Source: Halioglobus maricola
GTDB taxonomy: Bacteria > Pseudomonadota > Gammaproteobacteria > Pseudomonadales > Halieaceae
Assembly (NCBI RefSeq): GCF_009388985.1
Contig: NZ_CP036422.1
Location: forward strand, 586,501 to 650,500
Length of the DNA: 64,000 nucleotides
Reading direction: 5' to 3'
The notes under the pieces are model-generated. The model was not told the origin of the DNA. It did not search any database and was given only the letters and a program-made list of their open reading frames with translations. This document shows positions 51,279 through 60,855 of the stretch, in pieces. Within the stretch, counting starts at the first letter, position 1; every line of letters starts with the position of its first letter. Made by a program: the position numbers and the translations under genes.

Positions 51279-52943
51279 TTACTTCAGCGCCCGGTACTTG
51301 ATGCGATGGGGTTGATCCGCTGCGGCGCCCAGGCGCTTCTTGCGGTCTTCCTCGTAGTCGGTGAAGTTGCCCTCGTGGAACACCACGCCGCCATCGTCCT
51401 CGTAGGCGAGGATGTGGGTGGCGATCCGGTCCAGGAACCAGCGGTCGTGCGAGATCACCATGGCGGAACCGGGGAAGGCCAGCAGGGCCTCCTCGAGGGC
51501 GCGCAGGGTTTCTACGTCAAGGTCGTTGGTGGGCTCATCCAGCAATAGCACGTTGGCGCCCTGTTTGAGCAGCTTGGCCAGGTGCAGGCGGTTGCGCTCA
51601 CCACCAGACAGGTCCTTCACAAATTTCTGTTGGTCTGAACCCTTGAAGTTAAAGCGCCCGCAATACGAGCGGGACTGCACTTCGTAGGTGCCGATACGGA
51701 TGATGTCATTGCCGTCGGACAGTTCTTCCCACACGGTTTTGTTGCCCTGCAGGTCGTCCCGCGACTGCTCTACATAGCCGAGTTTGACGGTCTCACCCAG
51801 TTTCACTTCACCCGAATCCGGGGTTTCGTGGCCGGCCATGATATTGAACAGGGTCGATTTACCCATGCCGTTGGCGCCGATGATGCCGACGATGGAGCCG
51901 GGGGGAACCACAAAGCTGACGTCATCGAACAGCAGGCGGTCGCCGAAGCCTTTCTTGAGGTTGGTCACCTCGATCACGTTATCGCCCAGGCGTGGGCCGG
52001 GGGGGATGTAGATCTCGTTGGTTTCGTTGCGGGTCTGGAATTCCTGCGATTGCAATTCGTCAAAGCGGGCCAGGCGCGCCTTGCTTTTGGCCTGGCGGCC
52101 CTTGGGATTCTGGCGCACCCATTCCAGTTCGGCCTTAATCGCTTTCTGGTGGGACGCTTCCTGGCGAGCTTCCTGTTCCAGGCGCTGTTCTTTTGCCGCC
52201 AGCCAGTCGGAGTAGTTGCCTTCATAGGGGATGCCGCGGCCGCGGTCCAGTTCCAGAATCCAGCCGGCGGCGTTGTCGAGGAAGTAGCGGTCGTGGGTGA
52301 TCGCCACCACGGTGCCGGGGAAGCTTTCAAGGAAGCGCTCCAGCCAGGCCACACTCTCTGCGTCCAGGTGGTTGGTGGGTTCGTCCAGCAGAATCATGTC
52401 GGGGTTCGACAGGAGCAGGCGGCACAGCGCTACCCTGCGGCGTTCGCCACCGGAGAGGTTGGTCACATCCGCGTCCCACGGCGGCAGGCGCAGGGCGTCG
52501 GCGGCCACTTCCAGGCGGTGGTCGAGGTTGTGCGCGTCAGTCGCCTGAATGATGTCTTCGAAGCGCGCCTGCGCCTTGGCAAGCGCATCGAAATCGGCGT
52601 CGGGCTCGGCGTAGTCGGCGTAGACTTTCTCCAGCCCGGCCAGTGCGTCGATGGCTTCCTGCACACCTTCCTCGACATTGCCGCGCACGTTCTTGGACGG
52701 GTCCAGCTGCGGCTCCTGCGGCAGGTAGCCGATCTTGAGGTCGGGCTGGGGGCGGGCCTCACCGATAATGTCGGTGTCGATGCCGGCCATAATTTTCAGC
52801 AGGGTGGATTTACCCGCGCCGTTCAATCCGAGGACACCAATTTTGGCGCCGGGGAAGAAGGACAGGGAGATATCCTTGAGGATTTCTTTCTTGGGCGGCA
52901 CGATCTTGCCGACACGGTTCATGGTGTAAACGTATTGGGCCAT
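51279..52943 (-). CDS. ettA: Energy-dependent translational throttle protein EttA (ABC-F)
   Basis: Soluble ATP-binding protein of 554 residues that binds the ribosomal E site and gates entry into elongation according to energy charge. It has two ABC cassettes: Walker A GLNGAGKST (about 38-46) with signature LSGGERRRVALC, and Walker A GANGMGKST with signature LSGGERNRLHLAK. A P-site tRNA-interaction arm and linker lie between them (about 235-320). The N-terminus MAQYVYTMNRVGKIVPPKKEI is diagnostic for EttA. It ends near the propeller gene and starts about 50 bp from the transglutaminase gene, with no obvious link. Confidence 0.96.
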   Translation of the reverse strand: MAQYVYTMNRVGKIVPPKKEILKDISLSFFPGAKIGVLGLNGAGKSTLLKIMAGIDTDIIGEARPQPDLKIGYLPQEPQLDPSKNVRGNVEEGVQEAIDALAGLEKVYADYAEPDADFDALAKAQARFEDIIQATDAHNLDHRLEVAADALRLPPWDADVTNLSGGERRRVALCRLLLSNPDMILLDEPTNHLDAESVAWLERFLESFPGTVVAITHDRYFLDNAAGWILELDRGRGIPYEGNYSDWLAAKEQRLEQEARQEASHQKAIKAELEWVRQNPKGRQAKSKARLARFDELQSQEFQTRNETNEIYIPPGPRLGDNVIEVTNLKKGFGDRLLFDDVSFVVPPGSIVGIIGANGMGKSTLFNIMAGHETPDSGEVKLGETVKLGYVEQSRDDLQGNKTVWEELSDGNDIIRIGTYEVQSRSYCGRFNFKGSDQQKFVKDLSGGERNRLHLAKLLKQGANVLLLDEPTNDLDVETLRALEEALLAFPGSAMVISHDRWFLDRIATHILAYEDDGGVVFHEGNFTDYEEDRKKRLGAAADQPHRIKYRALK

Positions 52944-52994
52944 GGGTGGGTAAATCTCTGGGAGGTTTTGAGACGGGGAATTCTAGCAGATTTT

Positions 52995-53882
52995 TTAGTC
53001 TTCGCTGACCCGGCTTACATCTACCGAAACGTCCAGCGCCGGCGCGCTGCCACCACCGAAAATCACGCCCTTCACCGGCGTGACATCGAGGAAGTCGCGG
53101 CCGTAGGCGGTGACGATGTGTTGAGTCTGGGCGGCGGTGTCATTGGTGGGGTCGAACTCCACCCAACCCTCGTCCGGGCAGAAGTAGGCAACCCAGGCGT
53201 GGGTGGCATCTGCGCCCACCAATTTCTCCTCACCCGGTGCCGGTAGCGTCTCGATGTAACCAGACACGTACTTGGCGGGAATACCCACGGCGCGCAGGCA
53301 GCCGACCTGCAGGTGGGCGAAGTCCTGGCAGACGCCGCGTTTGTGTTCCAGTACCTCGCTCAGGGGCGTGGCGATGGTGGAGAACTCCGGGTCGTAGGTA
53401 AAGTCGCTGAATATGCGGGTGGTCAGTTCAGCCACACAGGATTTCAGGGAACGGTCCGGTATGAAAGAGGGCTGGGCGTAATTCGTCAGTTCTTCAGTCG
53501 CGGCGATCATCGGCGAGTTCAGCAGGTACTCGCGCGCTTCCAACGCATGGTGCGAGCGGTTATTGCGCATGTAATGCAGCGCCTGGGCATAGGAGATGCC
53601 GAAGTCCAGATTGAGATCTGGCTGCGCCTCTGAAATCTGGATTTCACTTTCAGCGGTAATCACCAGTTCCTGGTGGGCCTTCTGGATCTCAAACTGGTAA
53701 GCGTGGTTGCCGAAGTAGTCGGTGCGGGAGCGGCTGACGGCCGGCGTGGGCGACACGGTCACCTTGCTGCTCAGGCAGCGCTGGCGGCGAGTATCTCGCG
53801 GCAGCACATTGGCCAGGTTGTAACAGGATGTCACCCGGGCCGGATAGCTGTAGCGCGTGGTGTGGCGAACCTTGTAACGCAT
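52995..53882 (-). CDS. Transglutaminase-like cysteine peptidase family protein
   Basis: 295 residues with an N-terminal beta domain (about 1-95) and a transglutaminase-like core. The triad is C185 (KRGVCQDFAHLQ), H228 (ATHAWVAYF) and D244 (VEFDPTND). It is the last gene of a five-gene operon; its ATG shares one base with the TGA of the ATP-grasp/alpha-E fusion. In this conserved gene set these proteins are predicted amidases or peptidases acting on products of the ATP-grasp enzymes, and none has a proven substrate. No signal peptide, so cytoplasmic. Confidence 0.9.
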   Translation of the reverse strand: MRYKVRHTTRYSYPARVTSCYNLANVLPRDTRRQRCLSSKVTVSPTPAVSRSRTDYFGNHAYQFEIQKAHQELVITAESEIQISEAQPDLNLDFGISYAQALHYMRNNRSHHALEAREYLLNSPMIAATEELTNYAQPSFIPDRSLKSCVAELTTRIFSDFTYDPEFSTIATPLSEVLEHKRGVCQDFAHLQVGCLRAVGIPAKYVSGYIETLPAPGEEKLVGADATHAWVAYFCPDEGWVEFDPTNDTAAQTQHIVTAYGRDFLDVTPVKGVIFGGGSAPALDVSVDVSRVSED

Positions 53883-56464
53883 CAGCTGTCACTCCGGGTG
53901 TTGGTAAACAGTTGCTGCGGCCCAGTGCGATGGTCGAAATGTTTGTCGCTGATAAAGCGGCTGAACTCTCGCAGCAGCCCGGCCAGCTGGGTCATCAGTG
54001 TCTCCACTTCCGGGCGGCGGGTACCGGATGTCTTTAACAAATGCGGCACCCGGGTTAGTTGCAGTACGGTCTTTGCTTCCAACAGGCAGCGGTTTTCCTC
54101 GTCCAGTTCGCCGCCGCTCTGGTCGGCATTTGGCAAATCTGTGAGGTGCTCCTGTAATCGCTCCATTTGGAACAGCAGTGAGCGCGGGTTGGTGCGGTCC
54201 AGCAGTACCAGCTCGGCTCCCAGTTCCAGTCCGCGATGTTGGCGTCCGCGCCGGCGGTAAGTAATCAGTACTTCCATGGAGGTGAGCATGGCGGTGAGCA
54301 GGGTCGCCTGCTCCATTTCACCACTCACTTCGCTCAGCAGGCCCTTGATGGTGGCGATGGTTTGCAGGGCGCGTTCGATGCGTTTGCCCATTTCCATAAA
54401 GCGCCAGCCCACGCCGCGGATCATGGATTCCTGGGTCAGGCCTGAAAGGCCGGCCAGCGACGTTACCAGCGGGTCCAGCGCCTCTTCGGGTGCCGAGGCC
54501 AGGCCACCGGCGAGGTCGGCGTCGAGGTTGTCCAGGGCGTCGCGCAGATCGTTGATGACCCGCAAGGTGTCGGTTGAAAGCAGCTCCTTGGATTCATCTG
54601 CTGCCAGCAACATGGAGTTGATGGTGGAACGCACACTGCCGACGCGGTTGCCGTCGCGGACAATGGCCAGCAGTTCCTCTTCCGGGTTGGCAAGCAGTTC
54701 GGGCGTGGCCTCGGTAAAGCCGGGGAGGGTGTACGTAATCTGGGACACCGTCTCGAGCAGAATGCGCTTGGCATCGCCACTGATGGGCTCTTCGCCGTTG
54801 AGCATGACGAATACGGTTCGCAACAGTCGCATCGAGGCTTCTGCGCGCTCGGCGTAGCGGCCCATCCAGTACAGGTTTTCAACTACCCGGCTGGGCAGGC
54901 TATCGACGGGCGTTTCCTGAGCCATGCGCAGGCTGTCAATGCTGGCCTGAGCGGCTGCATCGCGTTCGGGTTCAGAGGCAATCACCCAGGTGTCTTTGGA
55001 GGGGCTGCCCTCCTGCATGGAGATGAACTGGCCGTCGGTGGAAGTGCCGATGCGGGTCAGGCCGCCGGGCAGGACGGTGTAGGAGCTGTCTGTTGCGACG
55101 GCAAAGGTGCGCAGTATCGTGGGTCGCGGTTCCAGGTTGTAGCCGCTGAAGGCCGGGATAAATGACTTGTCGAGTTTCTCCTGGGCCACATAGTCGAACG
55201 GGCTGTGGTGGATGCGCGCCAGCAAGGCGGAGCGCTGCTCGTCGCTCAGGTCACCACCGAAAGCGCTGTTCTCGCCACTGCCGCGCCAGGCGTGTTTGAT
55301 AATCAACTTATCGATGTTGCGGGTGATATGGGCGAGATCGGCTTCATCGCCGGCCCAATAGGTTTTCACCGTATCCAGGCGCAAGTCGCGGCCCAGCAGG
55401 AGCGTGGCAATACCCGGCAGGTATTTCAGCAAAATCGCATTTTCAAGTGCGCCACTGCCGAGCGGATTGCAGACCACGACCCGGCCGCTGCGGACGATTT
55501 CCAGCAGCCCAGGCACACCTAGTTGCGAATCCGGGCGCAGTTCCACTGGGTCGCAGTAGACATCGTCGACCCGGCGCAGCAGCACGTCGACTCGTTTTAA
55601 GCCGTCCAGGGATTTCATCCACAGGAAACCGTTGCGCACGACCAGGTCGCCGCTTTGCACCAGCGGGAAACCGAGATAGTTGGCGAGGTAGGCGTGCTCG
55701 AAATAGGTTTCGTTCTGCGCGCCGGGTGTCAGCAGCGCCACCCGCGGCAGATCGCCAGAGGGCGAGAGTGAGGTTAGTTTGTGGCGCAGCCGCTGGTAGA
55801 AGCTGGCGATGCGGTGCACATGGCTGTCGCGGTACAGGCTGGGGAAAACCCGCGACATCACTGTGCGGTTTTCCAGCACATAGCCCGAGCCTGAGGGCGC
55901 CTGGGTGCGGTCGGACAAGATACACATCGAGCCATCCGGCCGGCGCACCATGTCCACTGCGTGCATGATCAGCTCGTGATCACCGGGCAGCTGGATACCC
56001 TGGCAGGCGCGCAGGAAGCCACCATGGTTGAACAGTGCCTCCGGAGGGAGAGCGCCGTGGCGGATCAGGGTGCGTGGCCCATAGAGATCGCGCAGGATCA
56101 GGTTGAATAGCTCTGAGCGTTCCTGCAGGCCCGCTTCGATCTGGGACCAGTCGTCGCTGCTGATGACATAGGGAACCGGGTCCAGCTCCCAGCTGCCACT
56201 GGCACTGCCGGGTTTGCCGTATATGTTGTAGGTGGCGCCGTCGTCGCGGAGGATGCGGCGAGCCTTTTCCTCGCGATTGCGCATGACCTCGGGCCCGAGG
56301 TCGCGCACCGCACCCAGCAGGTAATCCCAGCCGGGCTTTAACGCGCCATCGGCGTCGCGGGTCTCATCCAGCAGACCGCCGGGCGCCGGGTAGTCCAGGG
56401 CCGAATGCAGGGTTTGTACCTGCGATTGGCCAGACTGGGGGCTGGGCGGTTGCTTGGAATTCAT
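53882..56464 (-). CDS. Fusion of circularly permuted ATP-grasp and alpha-E domains
   Basis: 860 residues. The first about 500 are a circularly permuted ATP-grasp (type 2) domain: YVISSDDWSQIEAGLQERSELFN, GSGYVLENRTVMSRVFP, VVCNPLGSGALENAILLKYLPG and TRIGTSTDGQ lie in the expected order. Residues about 540-850 are an alpha-E helical domain starting SRVVENLYWMGRYAERAEASMRLLRTV. In the same operon the same two domains also exist as separate genes (60852 and 59917), so this is a second, fused copy. Predicted activity is ATP-dependent amide/peptide bond formation (Iyer-Aravind type predictions); substrate unknown. Confidence 0.9.
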   Translation of the reverse strand: MNSKQPPSPQSGQSQVQTLHSALDYPAPGGLLDETRDADGALKPGWDYLLGAVRDLGPEVMRNREEKARRILRDDGATYNIYGKPGSASGSWELDPVPYVISSDDWSQIEAGLQERSELFNLILRDLYGPRTLIRHGALPPEALFNHGGFLRACQGIQLPGDHELIMHAVDMVRRPDGSMCILSDRTQAPSGSGYVLENRTVMSRVFPSLYRDSHVHRIASFYQRLRHKLTSLSPSGDLPRVALLTPGAQNETYFEHAYLANYLGFPLVQSGDLVVRNGFLWMKSLDGLKRVDVLLRRVDDVYCDPVELRPDSQLGVPGLLEIVRSGRVVVCNPLGSGALENAILLKYLPGIATLLLGRDLRLDTVKTYWAGDEADLAHITRNIDKLIIKHAWRGSGENSAFGGDLSDEQRSALLARIHHSPFDYVAQEKLDKSFIPAFSGYNLEPRPTILRTFAVATDSSYTVLPGGLTRIGTSTDGQFISMQEGSPSKDTWVIASEPERDAAAQASIDSLRMAQETPVDSLPSRVVENLYWMGRYAERAEASMRLLRTVFVMLNGEEPISGDAKRILLETVSQITYTLPGFTEATPELLANPEEELLAIVRDGNRVGSVRSTINSMLLAADESKELLSTDTLRVINDLRDALDNLDADLAGGLASAPEEALDPLVTSLAGLSGLTQESMIRGVGWRFMEMGKRIERALQTIATIKGLLSEVSGEMEQATLLTAMLTSMEVLITYRRRGRQHRGLELGAELVLLDRTNPRSLLFQMERLQEHLTDLPNADQSGGELDEENRCLLEAKTVLQLTRVPHLLKTSGTRRPEVETLMTQLAGLLREFSRFISDKHFDHRTGPQQLFTNTRSDS

Positions 56465-56534
56465 TGCGTGGCTTGTCCTGTTCGCCGGGGGCGAAAAATC
56501 GGCCGGTTAATATACGCAATCCCGCTGTCCGGGG

Positions 56535-59500
56535 CTAGCGCGGTGCGGGGCTGCGCATATCGAGAATATAGGGGTATTCGCCGGCGGGTTCCTCCGGTGG
56601 CGGCTCCATTGGGCGCGGCACCGAGTCGTTGGGGAAGAACTCGCGCAGCGCTGAAACCTCGGGCTGGGGAATGAACGGCCCCTGGGTGTGGCTGACGGTG
56701 TCGAAGCGATTGATGCGCCGCGACTCGGCCTCGAAGGCGTTGATCGGGAAGGAATCGTAGCTGCGCCCACCGGGGTGGGAGACATGGTAGCTGCAGCCCC
56801 CGAGGGAGCGGCCGTTCCAGGTGTCGATCAGATCGAACGTCAGTGGTACATGCACACCGATCATGGGGTGCAGTGCCGAGGGCGGCTGCCAGGCCCGGTA
56901 GCGCACACCGCCGACGTATTCGCCGTGTACACCTGTTGCGCGCATGGGTACCCGCCGGCCGTTACAGGCCACCACGTAGCGGCCATCGGTCATGCCGGTA
57001 CAGCGGATCTGCAAGCGCTCCACGGACGAATCTACATAGCGTGAGGTGCCAAAGCTGGTGGTTTCCTCTCCCAGTACATGCCAGGGCTCCACTGCCCAGC
57101 GCAGTTCCAGTTCCACACCGTCGAGCATGACCCGGCCGTAGTGGGGGAAGCGGAATTCCTCGAACGGCAACAGCCAGTCGAGGTCGAAAGCGAAACCGTG
57201 TTCACGCAGGTCGTTGACCACGAACTTCATGTCTTCCCACAGATAATGGGGCAGCATGAAGCGGTCGTGCAGCTCCGTCCCCCAGCGCACCAGGCGGCCC
57301 TGGTAGGGCTTGTCCCAGAAACGCGCGACCAGGCAGCGCAATAGTAGTGCCTGCACCAGCGCCATGCGTGGATGAGGTGGCATTTCGAAACCGCGGAATT
57401 CAAGGATGCCCAGGCGCCCCGCGGGGCCCGCGGGCGAGTAGAGCTTGTCGATGCAGAACTCCGCCCGGTGGGTGTTGCCGGTCACGTCGATCAGCAGGTT
57501 GCGCAGCAGGCGATCCACCAGCCAGGGTTGGGGCACTTCCCCCTCGGTCATCTGGGCGAAAGCCACTTCCAGTTCATAGAGCATCTCATCGCGGCCTTCG
57601 TCGACACGCGGTGCCTGGGACGTGGGGCCGATGAACATGCCGGAAAACAGATAGCTGAGGCTGGGGTGGTGCTGCCAGAACGTGATCAGGCTGCGCAGCA
57701 GGTCCGGGCGGCGCAGCATTGGGCTGTCTGCAGGCGTGGCCCCGCCCAGGGTGATGTGATTGCCCCCGCCGGTGCCGGTGTGGCGCCCATCCAGCATGAA
57801 CTTCTCGGTCGACAGGCGCGACTGGCGGGCCTCTTCGTAAAGTGAAGTCGTGGTGGCTACGAGCTCGTCCCAGTTGTTGGATGGATGAACATTGACCTCA
57901 ATCACGCCCGGGTCGGGGGTGACCAGCAGTTTCTGCATGCGCGGGTCTTTCGGCGGCTCGTAGCCCTCGATCAATACCGGCATTTTCAGGGCACTGGCGG
58001 TTTCCTCCACCGCGGCTATCAGTTCGACGTAGTCTTCCAGGTATTCCAGTGGCGGCATGAATACGCACAGCCGGCCGTCGCGGGCCTCGATGCACATGGC
58101 GGTGCGCACCACCTGTTCGTACTCCGGTTCCTCCAGCGGCTCGTCGGCGTTTTCGCCAGCGCTCTCCTGGAAGGTCATGTCCTTGCGTGGGGTCAGCTCA
58201 TCGCGTTTCTCGAACGGATCCCGCGGGTGCTGGTAGCTGTCGATTTTCTCCGCCAGCTCCGGCAGGTCGGCCAGCGGCAGCCGCAGGCCCATGGGCGAAT
58301 CGCCCGGAATCAGGGTAATGCGCTCCCGTTTCATCGGCCACAGGCTGGAGTGCCAGGTTTTCTCGGCGATGGGCCAGCCAGTGTTGCGTTCCAGCGGCAG
58401 CACCAGGCCCGTTGGCACACTGAAACCGCGTTCGATCAGGCGCGCGAGGCGCCGGCGGTCCAGGTCGTTCTCGACCTTGTGTGACAGCACGTCGATGTTT
58501 TTGGGCAGGTTCTGCTCCTGCATCAGGTAGTAGAGCCCGTCCTCGTAGGCGGGCTGACTGCAGCCACGGGGCAGCCCGAGCAAGTCGCATAGCTTGCGGC
58601 CAAATTTGATCGCGTCCTTCGCGTCGCGCTGGTAATCCTTGTCGACCCGGGCCAGCAGGCTGTTGTCCTGCCACAGTGGCTCGCCGTCTTTGCGCCAGAA
58701 AACCCCGAGGGCCCAGCGCGGCACTTCTTCGCCCGGGTACCACTTGCCCTGGCCGTAGTGCAGCAGCCCCTGCGGTGCGAACTGGTCGCGCAGGCGCAGC
58801 AGCAGGGTTTTCGCCAGGCTCAGTTTGTCTGCGCCTAGCGCATCGGTGTTCCACTGTTCGGACTCCATGTCGTCGATCGACACGAAGGTGGGTTCACCGC
58901 CCATGGTCAGACGGACATCGTTGTTGTCGAACAGGACATCCACGGATTTGCCCAGGGCGAGAATGTGTTGCCACTGGTCCTCGGTATAGGGTTTGGTGAC
59001 GCGAGGGTCTTCGAGCACCCGGGTGACCGTGTTGCTGAAATCAAACTCCACCTCGCACTCATCGGTTGCCCCGACAATAGGCGCGGCGGAAACCGGGTGT
59101 GGTGTGCAGGCGAGAGGAATATGCCCCTCGCTCGCGAACAGGCCCGAGGTTGGGTCCATGCCGACCCAGCCGGCGCCGGGCAGGAAGACCTCACACCAGG
59201 CGTGCAGGTCGGTGAAATCCTCTTCTGCACCGGAGGGGCCGTCCAGTGATTTTTCGTCCGGCTCGAGCTGCACCAGGTAGCCTGAAGCGAAGCGCGTGGC
59301 CAGGCCGAGGTGGCGCAGCAACTGGGCCAGAAGCCAGGCAGAATCGCGACAGGAGCCCTTGGCGAGTTTCAGGGTTTCTTCCGGAGTTTGTACCCCGGGC
59401 TCGAGGCGCACCAGATATTCGATCTTTTGTTCCAGGTCCTGATTCACCGCCACCAGAAAGTCGTTGATCGCGGTCTCTGATCGGTCGACCCCGGCTACCA

Positions 59501-59888
59501 GCTCATCGAACAGCGGGCCAAAGTCCTCTATTTCCAGGTAGGGTTGCAGCTCTTTTTTCAGCTGCTCTGGATACTCGAAGGGATAGTTCTCGGCATATTC
59601 TTCAACAAAGAAATCAAAGGGGTTGATCACCGTCATGTCGGCGATCACTTCCACATCCACTTCGAACTCGGTGCACTTCTCGGGGAATACCAGCCTGGCC
59701 AGGTAGTTGCCAAAGGCGTCCTGTTGCCAGTTGATGAAGTGCTCTTCCGGCTTGATGTTCAGGCTGTAGCTGTGGATCGGCGTGCGCGAGTGCGGCGCCG
59801 GGCGCAGGCGCACGGTGTGCGGCGACATGTTCACCGCCCGGTCAAATTTGTAGGACGTACGGTGGTTAATGGCTACACGGATAGTCAT
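56535..59888 (-). CDS. Large transglutaminase-like protein with DUF2126 domain
   Basis: 1117 residues. An N-terminal beta domain (about 1-85) is followed by a transglutaminase-like core with C180 (KGSCRDSAWLLAQ), H229 (DLHAWCEVF) and D245 (VGMDPTSG). A C-terminal DUF2126 region (about 320-1117) contains MGGEPTFVSIDDME and GGGNHITLGGATP, which resemble amidoligase or glutamine-synthetase-like catalytic loops. DUF2126 proteins accompany ATP-grasp/alpha-E pairs in many bacteria. It lies in the middle of the operon, 28 bp after the alpha-E gene. Function is unproven; peptide tagging or unusual peptide synthesis is the standing prediction. Confidence 0.9.
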   Translation of the reverse strand: MTIRVAINHRTSYKFDRAVNMSPHTVRLRPAPHSRTPIHSYSLNIKPEEHFINWQQDAFGNYLARLVFPEKCTEFEVDVEVIADMTVINPFDFFVEEYAENYPFEYPEQLKKELQPYLEIEDFGPLFDELVAGVDRSETAINDFLVAVNQDLEQKIEYLVRLEPGVQTPEETLKLAKGSCRDSAWLLAQLLRHLGLATRFASGYLVQLEPDEKSLDGPSGAEEDFTDLHAWCEVFLPGAGWVGMDPTSGLFASEGHIPLACTPHPVSAAPIVGATDECEVEFDFSNTVTRVLEDPRVTKPYTEDQWQHILALGKSVDVLFDNNDVRLTMGGEPTFVSIDDMESEQWNTDALGADKLSLAKTLLLRLRDQFAPQGLLHYGQGKWYPGEEVPRWALGVFWRKDGEPLWQDNSLLARVDKDYQRDAKDAIKFGRKLCDLLGLPRGCSQPAYEDGLYYLMQEQNLPKNIDVLSHKVENDLDRRRLARLIERGFSVPTGLVLPLERNTGWPIAEKTWHSSLWPMKRERITLIPGDSPMGLRLPLADLPELAEKIDSYQHPRDPFEKRDELTPRKDMTFQESAGENADEPLEEPEYEQVVRTAMCIEARDGRLCVFMPPLEYLEDYVELIAAVEETASALKMPVLIEGYEPPKDPRMQKLLVTPDPGVIEVNVHPSNNWDELVATTTSLYEEARQSRLSTEKFMLDGRHTGTGGGNHITLGGATPADSPMLRRPDLLRSLITFWQHHPSLSYLFSGMFIGPTSQAPRVDEGRDEMLYELEVAFAQMTEGEVPQPWLVDRLLRNLLIDVTGNTHRAEFCIDKLYSPAGPAGRLGILEFRGFEMPPHPRMALVQALLLRCLVARFWDKPYQGRLVRWGTELHDRFMLPHYLWEDMKFVVNDLREHGFAFDLDWLLPFEEFRFPHYGRVMLDGVELELRWAVEPWHVLGEETTSFGTSRYVDSSVERLQIRCTGMTDGRYVVACNGRRVPMRATGVHGEYVGGVRYRAWQPPSALHPMIGVHVPLTFDLIDTWNGRSLGGCSYHVSHPGGRSYDSFPINAFEAESRRINRFDTVSHTQGPFIPQPEVSALREFFPNDSVPRPMEPPPEEPAGEYPYILDMRSPAPR

Positions 59889-59916
59889 TGTTTAGTTACC
59901 GCTCCGGCGGTGAGTT

Positions 59917-60855
59917 TCAATCGGTTTCGCTGTGGAACCAGGTGCTGCTGATCTCGGCACCGAGCTCCAGCAGGTTTCCCTGGAATTTGTCGATGAATCT
60001 GTGCGTGTCGTGTCGGCCTGCCGAGTGCGGATCAAACCGTGCCAGGCTGCGCCTTGAACGGTCGATAATCTTGAGTGCCTGGCGGCTGTTCTGCAGTGGC
60101 GCCAGGTCCTCGCGAATACCGCCGAGGCAGAATTTAAGCGAGCGGGGTAGGCTGCCGTCGCGAAAGATGAAGTCTACCACTTCTGGCCGCTCCACCAGTG
60201 GGCCGATCGTGCGCCGGTAGGTTTCGTGGGCTGAAAGGGAGTCCAGCACGCTAGCCCATATAAGCGGATCCGCGGTGCTGGGGTTGCGCTCTTCGTTCAT
60301 CAGTGACCCCACGCCGGCATCGAGCACGCGCGTGGTCATATCGGCCCGCTCCAGCAGGTTGCCGATACGGATAAACCGATAGCTGTGGTCACGGCATAGC
60401 GTGGTCATCATCAGGCCATTGATCATCTGGCAGCGGCCGATCACCTGCTCCAGGAAGCCGTGGCGGTTGCGTCGGCCGACACACTTGTCGGCGTTCTCCC
60501 GGGTGTAGAGATAGAGTTCGTTGACGTGTTCCCAGACTTCGGCGGGCAACACGTCGCGGGTGGTGCGCACGTTCTCCCGCGCAGCCTGCACAGCGCTGGC
60601 GATGCTGCCTGAGTTGTCCGGCTCGGCCATCAGGAAACGCAGCACATTGGTTTCGTTGGCCACCCGGTAGCGCTCGGCAAAAGCTGTGTCGGCGTTAAAG
60701 GTTTTCAGCAACACTTCCCAGCCCGGCTCCGAGCCCTCTGGAATGTCCATGATCATGTGGGTGTGGGAGCGCAGCAGCCGGGAAGTGTCTTCCGCCCGCT
60801 CCAGATAACGAGCCATCCAGTACAGGCGCTCCGCGACGCGAGAGAGTAATCTCAT
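59917..60855 (-). CDS. Alpha-E domain protein
   Basis: The start MRLLSRVAERLYWMARYLER is used (312 residues) because it overlaps the stop of the ATP-grasp gene as ATGA; the longer open frame upstream reads over that gene. The whole protein is helical, with the characteristic alpha-E opening (ERLYWMARYLERAEDTSRLL) that repeats in the fused copy downstream. Function unknown; it always travels with the permuted ATP-grasp and is thought to be its partner or acceptor. Confidence 0.9.
   Translation of the reverse strand: MRLLSRVAERLYWMARYLERAEDTSRLLRSHTHMIMDIPEGSEPGWEVLLKTFNADTAFAERYRVANETNVLRFLMAEPDNSGSIASAVQAARENVRTTRDVLPAEVWEHVNELYLYTRENADKCVGRRNRHGFLEQVIGRCQMINGLMMTTLCRDHSYRFIRIGNLLERADMTTRVLDAGVGSLMNEERNPSTADPLIWASVLDSLSAHETYRRTIGPLVERPEVVDFIFRDGSLPRSLKFCLGGIREDLAPLQNSRQALKIIDRSRRSLARFDPHSAGRHDTHRFIDKFQGNLLELGAEISSTWFHSETD

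Noticed and set aside
51828..53246. 472-codon open frame on the plus strand opposite ettA and part of the transglutaminase gene
   Set aside because: It lies wholly antisense to well-supported genes, has low-complexity Val/Gly/His-rich composition typical of antisense frames in GC-rich DNA, and matches no domain.
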